Source of the DNA: RUG754 sp964345365
Lineage (GTDB): Bacteria; Bacillota; Clostridia; Peptostreptococcales; Anaerovoracaceae
NCBI GenBank assembly: GCA_964345365.1
Contig: CAYFQR010000025.1
Coordinates: 1 to 22,753, forward strand
Direction: 5' to 3'
Length of the DNA stretch: 22,753 bases
Numbering within the stretch: the first letter of the stretch is position 1; every line of letters starts with the position of its first letter. Below are positions 14,289-20,119 of the stretch, in pieces. The notes under the pieces were generated by a model, which made no database searches, had not been told where the DNA came from, and was given only the letters and a program-made list of their open reading frames with translations. The position numbers and the translations under genes were made by a program.

Positions 14289-14792
14289 ACGTATAAACTG
14301 TATGTTAAACAAAAAGTATTTAAGATTACGGATCACTATCCCGTGCTTGATGAAGATGGAAGAGAGGTTTATCAGGTAGACCAGGATTTCACACTAATAG
14401 GCAATCGCGTGAATGTAACGAAAAACGATGGCTCGAAGTCTTTTGTCTTGGAGAAAAGGCTGCTGACCTTCATGCCGCAGTATGACGTTACTTTTGATGA
14501 CAGAAAATCCTTTTTCATTAAGAAAAACTTCACTTTTTTCAAAAAAGACATTGACCTTTTTTCCGAAGATTATGACCTGAAACTGCTGGGTAATTTTTGG
14601 GACATGAACTTTGACGTTGAAAATCAGGGGGAAATCGTGGGGCATATCGACAAAGCGTGGCTCACATGGGGCGACACCTACGAAATTACCGTATATGACA
14701 AGGCGTTTGAAGAGGAATTGGTCGCTCTTTTGATTGTCGTCGATGCAATTAAAGATGACGAGCAAGCGGCAGCCTCAAGCGCAGGGTCATAA
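14289..14792 (+). CDS. LURP-one-related (LOR/YxjI, tubby-like) protein, start codon apparently lost
   Basis: The frame encodes the LOR fold, a tubby-like beta barrel around a helix: YKLYVKQKVFKITDHYPVLD, VYQVDQDFTLIGNRVNV, LEKRLLTFMPQYDV, and GHIDKAWLTWGDTYEITVYD. In bacteria the role is unknown; relatives are small cytoplasmic or membrane-associated proteins. Homologues begin at M-K-L-Y-V-K-Q-K. Here the matching codon is ACG (14289), 5 nt after a perfect GGAGG (14279-14283), so an ATG-to-ACG change is likely. ACG may still initiate weakly. A TTG at 14277 overlaps the SD and is unlikely. The 3' end is altered by a 66-bp event (14760-14844), giving SSAGS instead of the SKKVN encoded by the second copy. 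The body of the gene is intact. Confidence 0.75.
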   Translation, partial: TYKLYVKQKVFKITDHYPVLDEDGREVYQVDQDFTLIGNRVNVTKNDGSKSFVLEKRLLTFMPQYDVTFDDRKSFFIKKNFTFFKKDIDLFSEDYDLKLLGNFWDMNFDVENQGEIVGHIDKAWLTWGDTYEITVYDKAFEEELVALLIVVDAIKDDEQAAASSAGS

Positions 14793-14844
14793 AAAAGACT
14801 CCCGGTGTTGCCGCCATCGTGATTTGAGCAAGCGGCAGCCTCAA
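14760..14844 (+). repeat. 19-bp direct repeat at the 3' end of the LOR gene
   Basis: An identical 19-bp segment, starting GAGCAAGCGG, occurs at 14760-14778 and 14826-14844, 66 bp apart. The first copy is inside the LOR gene and encodes EQAAAS. The second, read in the same sense, encodes EQAAAS then KKVN and a TAA. Confidence 0.85.
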
Positions 14845-14872
14845 AAAAAGTCAATTAAAGGAGAAAAATGAA

Positions 14873-15478
14873 ATGGATTTATTTAGAGATAAGATAAGCA
14901 AAAAGCTTGCGACATTTTTAATACTGATGGCTTCGGTCAGTATCATTTTTAACTTTTTAATTATACAAAACGGAGGGAAAATAGAAGAAAACATTTTATA
15001 TGCTGTTGTCTTGATTTTTTCACCGGCTGTTTTAAGCCTTCTGGTTAATTTTATATTTGAAAAGAATCTGCGCGGCTTCCTGCTAAACAATCTTTATAAA
15101 AAGATGAGTTTTGCGAAAGCAAACCTGATAACCGGCATGGTCTGAGCGTTGTTCCACTATCCTTTGTTGCTTTTAGGCAACTATAATAACGGTGCTACTC
15201 CGGCATGGTTCGCATTTTTGTTTTTCACAATCGCATTGATGGGAGCGAATACGATTATAAATTGGATATATATTAAATCCGGCAGTTTATGGACGGCTGT
15301 AATTTTTCATACTGTTCATAATTCTTTGCTCAATGACATAAATCCGCTCATAGAGAACACGCAAATAACACCTTATTTGCTCACGGAGTTCGGGGCTGTT
15401 TTAGCTATTGCGATTATGATAGTCGCTCTGTTTTTTTTGCGGCAACAGGATAAACTGCCACCTGCAATAAAGCAATAA
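14873..15478 (+). pseudogene. Broken CPBP (Abi) family intramembrane protease gene
   Basis: CPBP proteins are polytopic glutamic-type membrane proteases. The ATG at 14873 follows AAGGAG (14858-14863). One frame runs from 14873 to 15478 with a single TGA at 15143-15145. That TGA sits exactly where homologues have Trp in the conserved G-x-x-W-A-L-x-H-Y-P motif (here ITGMV-stop-ALFHYPLLLLG). Later parts are well kept: GATPAWFAFLFF, YIKSGSLWTAVIFHTVHNSL (last His motif). A second defect is upstream: SPAVLSLLVNFIFEKN runs straight into LRGFLLNNLYKKM. Homologues have roughly 80-100 residues between these parts, including the first Glu of the EExxxR catalytic motif, which is missing here. The combined length is about 200 residues, against usually 270 or more. 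Confidence 0.8.
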
Positions 15479-15542
15479 AAGCATATAATTGAAAAAAGAT
15501 ATAAAGATAACGTTTAAGCATACTAAAGAGGAGGACTGAGAT

Positions 15543-16271
15543 TTGAAGATACCGGAGAACTATAACGGGGGATTTGATTTAGAAAAAGAAATGATAAACT
15601 TTGCGAACGACAGAAGCCCTGTCAGCAAAGCGAAGTTCTATTTCAAGCTGAAGACGGCGGAATATCTCGTGCCTTTTATGGGTGACAAAATGAATCTGGC
15701 ATATCTGACAAACAGCGAGGGCGAAAACTACATACCTGCTTTCACGAGCGAGGACGAGCTTAAGAAAAGCGACAGAGAATGGGACAAACTGGAAATTCTG
15801 AATATAGACACGATGAAGCATATCCTGATTGATGTACCGGAACTGAACGGCATTGCCTTTAACCCTTTCGGCAAAACTCTGCTTTTAGGGAGAGAGCAGC
15901 TTATGGAAATCGACCGTGAAACAGAAGGACTGAGCCTAAGAAGGAGCGAGGGAGAAGAACACAGACACCTTTCGCCGCTCAAAAAATATCCGGAAGGAAT
16001 TAAGGAAGCGCTATATAATCTTTTCGTAGCGCATCCGGAGGTAAACCGTGCATGGCTCACCTATGCGAGCAGAAGCAAAAAAGAAACGCCCCACTACCTT
16101 TTCATAATAGATTTCATCGGAGACAGGAGAATACTATTTCCTGAGGTGGCGCGAGCAGTCACTCCGTTTATGAAAGCGGGTGAGTCTTTCGAGCTTGTAA
16201 ACGCCGACGAAGAGATGATGAAAAAGGCATATAAAATCGCCAGACCGATATATCAAAGTTCCCTTAACTAA
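15543..16271 (+). CDS. SseB family protein
   Basis: The 242-residue protein has the two-part layout of SseB-like proteins. The N-terminal domain (about 20-125) includes AEYLVPF, NLAYLTNSEGENYIPAFTSEDEL and IAFNPFGKTLLLGREQL. The C-terminal domain (about 140-240) includes ALYNLFVAHPEVNRAWLTY and HYLFIIDFIGDRRILFPEVA. In E. coli SseB was named for enhanced serine sensitivity when altered; the molecular role is not established. The protein is cytoplasmic, with no signal or membrane segment. The start is TTG at 15543, with AAAGAGGAGG ending 8 nt upstream; there is no nearby ATG in frame. It stands alone just downstream of the decay zone and is intact. Confidence 0.82.
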   Translation: MKIPENYNGGFDLEKEMINFANDRSPVSKAKFYFKLKTAEYLVPFMGDKMNLAYLTNSEGENYIPAFTSEDELKKSDREWDKLEILNIDTMKHILIDVPELNGIAFNPFGKTLLLGREQLMEIDRETEGLSLRRSEGEEHRHLSPLKKYPEGIKEALYNLFVAHPEVNRAWLTYASRSKKETPHYLFIIDFIGDRRILFPEVARAVTPFMKAGESFELVNADEEMMKKAYKIARPIYQSSLN

Positions 16272-16298
16272 TTTATGTAAACCCCAAAATCAATCCAT

Positions 16299-16404
16299 CG
16301 TGTTCATAAAGTTAATCCAACGTGTTCATAAGGTTAATCAAACGTGTTCATCCATTATGTTCATTAAAACAATCAAATGTGTTAATCAAACGTGGTATCA
16401 TCGA
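16299..16404. repeat. Degenerate 22-bp/13-bp tandem repeat array upstream of the alcohol dehydrogenase
   Basis: Units beginning CGTGTTCATAA occur at 16299 and 16321 and, in shortened form, at 16343. A variant unit runs 16356-16377, a short one 16378-16390, and a last partial one from 16391. Spacings are 22, 22, 13, 22 and 13 bp, so two lengths alternate. Full units read roughly CGTGTTCATAAxGTTAATCx. No gene lies in the 195 bp between sseB and the dehydrogenase. Confidence 0.75.
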
Positions 16405-16466
16405 GTTGAAAGCCACAAGAAAAAAATCACATAAATGCAAAAAACTCTAATAGCAAGGAGGATCAA

Positions 16467-17636
16467 ATGTTAGGAAATTTCAAGTATTCAAACCCGACGG
16501 TAGTGTATTTCGGGAAGGATGCCATCGCATCGCTAAAAGACGAATTAAAGAACTATGGGTCTAAGGTTATGCTCTCATACGGGGGCGGCTCAATCAAAAA
16601 AAACGGTATATACGATGATGTCATACGCATATTGAATGAGGCCGGCAAAGAAGTTTTTGAAGACAGCGGAGTAATGCCCAACCCTACGATAGTGAAGGTG
16701 CATGAAGGCTGCCGAATTGTACGTGAAAACGATATTGATTTAATTTTAGCCGTAGGCGGCGGGTCTACGATAGACTATGCGAAAGCCGTGTCGGTTTCAG
16801 CGTGGTGCGATGAAGACCCCTGGGAAAAATATTTTTTGCGCGAGGAGGAGGCAGACGGCAGAATTGTTCCGGTAGGAAGTATTCTTACCATGGTCGGCAC
16901 CGGCTCCGAGATGAACAGCGGCTCCGTAATTACAAACTATGACCAAATGCTGAAGATAGGGCCCGTTCTTGGAGAAAAAGCTCTGCCTAAATTCGCGATT
17001 CTGAATCCTGAATACACGTTTACCGTGCCTAAGTATCAAATGGTTTCGGGAATATACGACATATTTAATCACATTTGCGAGCAATATTTTTCCGGAGAAG
17101 ATGACAATACCAGCGACTATATCGCAGAGGGGCTTATGAGATCCGTTATTCATTCTTCGCGAATCGCAGCAGCGAACCCGCTTGATTATGAGGCTCGAAG
17201 CAACCTCATGTGGTCATCGACATGGGCGCTTAACGCACTGATTTCCATGGGAAAAGCGACCGATTGGGAAGTTCACATGCTCGGTCAGGCTGTCGGTGCC
17301 TATACGGACGCAACACACGGCATGACCCTTTCCGCAGTGTCTCTTCCTTACTATAGGCACATAATGCCTTACGGACTTCATAAGTTTGCAAGATTCGCAA
17401 AAGAAGTTTGGGACGTACGCACTGAGAATATGACGGAACTCGAAGCTGCAGAAGCAGGACTTGCTGCTATGGAAGCATGGATGAATGAATTGGGACTCGT
17501 GATGAACATATCCGAGCTCGGCGTTACCGAAGATATGCTGGAAGGCATCACGGAAGCCACCCTGATTTATACCGGCGGCTACAAAGTACTTACAAAAGAA
17601 GAAGTCAGAGATATTTTGAGAGAGAGCCTCCACTGA
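16467..17636 (+). CDS. Iron-containing alcohol dehydrogenase (BdhA/YqhD-like)
   Basis: This 389-residue group III alcohol dehydrogenase probably reduces aldehydes (such as butanal or acetaldehyde) to alcohols with NAD(P)H in the cytoplasm. The N-terminal dinucleotide domain includes VMLSYGGGSIKKNGIYDDV (34-52) and ILAVGGGSTIDYAKA (93-107). The metal site residues are Asp198 and His202 (GIYDIFNH), His270 (WEVHMLGQ) and His284 (DATHGMTL). MVGTGSEMNSGSVI is also typical of the butanol dehydrogenase branch. Length is normal. The ATG has a near-perfect SD (AAGGAGG). Co-occurrence with the hydrogenase genes fits disposal of reducing equivalents in fermentation. The exact substrate and NADH versus NADPH use cannot be told from sequence alone. 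The 22-bp repeat array lies upstream. Confidence 0.93.
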   Translation: MLGNFKYSNPTVVYFGKDAIASLKDELKNYGSKVMLSYGGGSIKKNGIYDDVIRILNEAGKEVFEDSGVMPNPTIVKVHEGCRIVRENDIDLILAVGGGSTIDYAKAVSVSAWCDEDPWEKYFLREEEADGRIVPVGSILTMVGTGSEMNSGSVITNYDQMLKIGPVLGEKALPKFAILNPEYTFTVPKYQMVSGIYDIFNHICEQYFSGEDDNTSDYIAEGLMRSVIHSSRIAAANPLDYEARSNLMWSSTWALNALISMGKATDWEVHMLGQAVGAYTDATHGMTLSAVSLPYYRHIMPYGLHKFARFAKEVWDVRTENMTELEAAEAGLAAMEAWMNELGLVMNISELGVTEDMLEGITEATLIYTGGYKVLTKEEVRDILRESLH

Positions 17637-17710
17637 TAAAAGGTTGAGACGCGGCTGCTGTTAATTGATTCCTGTCCAAAACAAATATCCAACGATAAGC
17701 GGAGCAAAAA

Positions 17711-17767
17711 ATGCAGGAAAAATTATTTGACAGTGAAACCGAAGCAATTAAGATAAAATGGAGATAA
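17711..17767 (+). CDS. Possible 18-residue leader peptide or gene remnant
   Basis: ATG 17711 opens MQEKLFDSETEAIKIKWR, stopping at TAA 17765-17767, one base before the ATG of the next gene. A GCGGAG sits about 7 nt upstream. The close spacing would allow translational coupling. It is too short to be sure it is coding. Confidence 0.3.
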   Translation: MQEKLFDSETEAIKIKWR

Positions 17768-17768
17768 T

Positions 17769-18137
17769 ATGAAAAAATATATTATAGCGGCAATCTTACT
17801 TATTGCCATAGTGACTATGGCATTGTACGTATTTGATGCCGAAGACGCACATATAAAAAACGGCATCTACGAATACGGCAAAATCGAAGACGGTAAATGG
17901 AGTACTATAGACTTCGAGGAAGGCAAATTTTATCTCTCATTAAATTTTACCTTGTCGCATGTACCTAACGGCAGTTTCGAAATTAACGGAGACAAGCTGA
18001 TTCTTAACGGCACGGGTGATGACGAAACATTTATCCTAAAAATACTGAATGAGAACGAACTGAAACTCACGGACTTTCCGTCAAAATATGATAAGTTCCT
18101 CAAAAAAGGCGCTGTGTATAGGTATTATACGGGATAA
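17769..18137 (+). CDS. Small membrane-anchored or secreted protein, unknown function
   Basis: The 122-residue product starts MKKYIIAAILLIAIVTMALYV, a signal peptide or N-terminal anchor without a lipobox. The rest (about 28-122) is a small, strand-rich extracytoplasmic domain: HIKNGIYEYGKIEDGKW, FYLSLNFTLSHVPNGSFEI, KLILNGTGDDETFILKIL and ELKLTDF. This pattern of paired strands with a repeated question-and-answer of growth (GIYEYG ... GAVYRYYTG) recalls lipocalin-like or calycin-type lipoproteins of Firmicutes, but only loosely. The SD (TGGAGA) lies 5 nt upstream of the ATG. No partner gene is apparent. Confidence 0.65.
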   Translation: MKKYIIAAILLIAIVTMALYVFDAEDAHIKNGIYEYGKIEDGKWSTIDFEEGKFYLSLNFTLSHVPNGSFEINGDKLILNGTGDDETFILKILNENELKLTDFPSKYDKFLKKGAVYRYYTG

Positions 18138-18156
18138 GAAAACGTATAAAATACAG

Positions 18157-18260
18157 AAAAGCCCTTAAGAAAGGCTCTATGTTAGACCTAAAAGTCCTTC
18201 CCGGAAAGGCTCTATAATAAAAATCTAAAAGTCCCTCAAAAACAGGCTCTATAATAAATG
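18157..18260. repeat. Three-copy 33-37 bp tandem repeat
   Basis: Units start AAAAGCCC at 18157, AAAAGTCC at 18190 and AAAAGTCC at 18227. Each contains GGCTCTAT about 16-18 bp in, and two continue ATAATA. Within each unit AGYCC and GGCT can form a small hairpin. The array lies between the convergent small membrane protein gene and the hydrogenase terminator. Confidence 0.75.
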
Positions 18261-18293
18261 TTGGGACAGGTAAAAACAACTCAGCATTTTTCC

Positions 18294-18331
18294 GAAAAAA
18301 AGACACCCTCGAAAGTTTGACTTCCGAGGGT
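18294..18331 (-). terminator. Rho-independent terminator of the hydrogenase operon
   Basis: On the minus strand, ACCCTCG (18331-18325) pairs with CGAGGGT (18311-18305), with three more pairs inside. It is followed by GTC and an eight-T run (18301-18294). It lies just after the hydA stop. Confidence 0.88.
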
Positions 18332-18342
18332 ATTTGATTTTC

Positions 18343-20103
18343 TTACACATCCGACCTGTCGGTATAATGGGTATGAAGGAGCTTGTGTGCCTTCATGCCG
18401 CCCGCCATGCCGAGATATTCCTTGTAGAGTTTCTTTATAGCAGGGTTATTATGAGACTTTCTGATGAACATCTTTTGGTCTCCGGAGTAGAGTGCGTGTG
18501 CGCGCCGCTCCTTGATGTCGACCCAATTTCGTACATCGGAAACCTGAAGAGGCTGACCGCCGCCGTTGACGCAACCGCCCGGGCAGGCCATTATTTCTAT
18601 AAAGTCAAAATGTTCACCGGCCTTCATACGATTCATAAGTTGGCGAGCGTTTCCGAGACCGTGTGCTACCGCAACCTTGAGCTTGAGGTCTGCTACTTCA
18701 ACCTCCGCTTCTTTAATGCCTTCATCGACGCCCCTTACCTCATAGTAGTCAATAGCGTCCGAGCTTCCGCCGTTAAGAATATCTGAGACCGTTCTGAGAG
18801 CCGCTTCCATTACGCCGCCGGTGGCACCGAAGATTAGTCCCGCACCGGTGGATTGACCGAGCGGGTCATCGAAGTTGCCGTCCGCAAGAGAATTAAAGTC
18901 GATACCTATCTGACGAATCATTCTGGCAAGCTCCCTCGTTGTGATTACATGGTCGACATCAGGAAGATTATCGACAGAAGCGAGTTCAGGCCTTTGGGCT
19001 TCGTATTTTTTTGCCGTGCAAGGCATTACCGATACGACAACGATATCCTTAGCGTCTATATTATTCTTTTCAGCATAGTAGCTCTTGATGATAGCACCGA
19101 GCATCTCTTGCGGAGATTTGCATGTGCTGAGGTTAGGCAAGTATTCAGGGAAGTTGTGTTCACAGAATTTAACCCAACCCGGTGAGCAGGAGGTTATAAG
19201 AGGAAGAACTCCGCCGCCTCTTACCCTGTCGATGAGCTCCGTACCTTCTTCCATAACGGTTAGGTCTGCGGCGGTGTCGGTATCAAAAACCTTGTTGAAG
19301 CCGAGCATTCTTAGAGCCGTAATCATTTTACCCGTTACGTTGGTTCCAATCGGATTGCCGAATTCCTCGCCGAGCGCGGCCCTGACAGCAGGAGCGGTCT
19401 GGGCGATAACAATCTTATCGGGATTATACAGGTCATCCATGACTTCATTGAGTGACCTGCGTTCTTGAAGTGCTCCCGTCGGGCATACAGAGATGCACTG
19501 ACCGCAGTTTACGCAAACGGAACTGTCGATATCGCCAAGTCCGGCTGTGCCGATTACCGTTTCGATTCCTCTGTTGAGAGTCGAAATAGCTCCGACCGTC
19601 TGTATATTATTGCATATTGATACGCATCTTCTGCAAAGAACACATCTGTCAGGGTCTCTGAAAAGAGAGATTCCCTCGTCTATCGTGTTTTTAGGATTCA
19701 TCGTTATAGAATCCTGATATATGAGATAGTTTTTAGAGTCTACATCAAGCTTATTTGCCAATACTTGAAGCTCACACTGCGAAATAGACCTTGTACAGGA
19801 TTGGCATCTTGCAGGGTGGTTTGAAAGTATGAGCTCTAAGTTTTTCTTTCTGTATTTATTGATTTTAGCTGAATGAGTGATTACCTCCATTCCGTCTGCA
19901 ACCGGATGAACGCAGGCGGCCTGCATTTCACGTTTACCTTTTATCTCCACAAGGCACATCCTGCAGCAGCCGATTTCGCTCACTTCTTTCAGGAAGCAAA
20001 GCGTTGGAATGTGTATGTTGATTTCCTTTGCAGCTTCCAAAATGGTATAGTTATCAGGAACATAAACCTGAATACCGTCAATCGTAACATGTACTTTTCC
20101 CAT
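18343..20103 (-). CDS. hydA: [FeFe] hydrogenase catalytic subunit of a trimeric NAD(H)/ferredoxin enzyme
   Basis: The 586-residue catalytic subunit makes or oxidises H2 at the H-cluster. In order: a [2Fe-2S] domain (Cys36, 47, 50, 64), a His-Cys3 cluster (His96, Cys100, 103, 110), two [4Fe-4S] sites (Cys154/157/160/164 and 197/200/203/207), then the H-cluster domain with TSCSPGW (Cys306), MPCTAKKYE (Cys362, Glu368) and MACPGGC (Cys507, 511). The small-subunit segment follows (533-565). Length matches HndD/HydA of multimeric enzymes. The residue after Cys306 is Ser, where monomeric enzymes have the proton-relay Cys. AGGAGG overlaps the hydB stop and lies 10 nt from the ATG; an out-of-frame ATG (MNYGKSTCYD-stop) lies 7 nt earlier. 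It is the last gene of hydC-hydB-hydA. Confidence 0.96.
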   Translation of the reverse strand: MGKVHVTIDGIQVYVPDNYTILEAAKEINIHIPTLCFLKEVSEIGCCRMCLVEIKGKREMQAACVHPVADGMEVITHSAKINKYRKKNLELILSNHPARCQSCTRSISQCELQVLANKLDVDSKNYLIYQDSITMNPKNTIDEGISLFRDPDRCVLCRRCVSICNNIQTVGAISTLNRGIETVIGTAGLGDIDSSVCVNCGQCISVCPTGALQERRSLNEVMDDLYNPDKIVIAQTAPAVRAALGEEFGNPIGTNVTGKMITALRMLGFNKVFDTDTAADLTVMEEGTELIDRVRGGGVLPLITSCSPGWVKFCEHNFPEYLPNLSTCKSPQEMLGAIIKSYYAEKNNIDAKDIVVVSVMPCTAKKYEAQRPELASVDNLPDVDHVITTRELARMIRQIGIDFNSLADGNFDDPLGQSTGAGLIFGATGGVMEAALRTVSDILNGGSSDAIDYYEVRGVDEGIKEAEVEVADLKLKVAVAHGLGNARQLMNRMKAGEHFDFIEIMACPGGCVNGGGQPLQVSDVRNWVDIKERRAHALYSGDQKMFIRKSHNNPAIKKLYKEYLGMAGGMKAHKLLHTHYTDRSDV

Positions 20104-20119
20104 AGTTCATATTCCTCCT

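Noticed and set aside
11558..15478. Stop codon reassignment (TAG or TGA read as an amino acid)
   Set aside because: Three in-frame stops fall in otherwise continuous genes. But many Trp codons in intact genes are TGG, four intact genes end in TAG and one ends TGA-TAA, and the same genes show frameshifts and deletions. Gene decay explains all of them.
16299..16404. CRISPR-like array
   Set aside because: Units are contiguous and degenerate with no unique spacers; it is a tandem repeat.
17727..17754. Promoter TTGACA-N16-TAAGAT before the small membrane protein gene
   Set aside because: The hexamers look good, but transcription would start at about 17761, inside the SD of the gene, leaving no usable leader.
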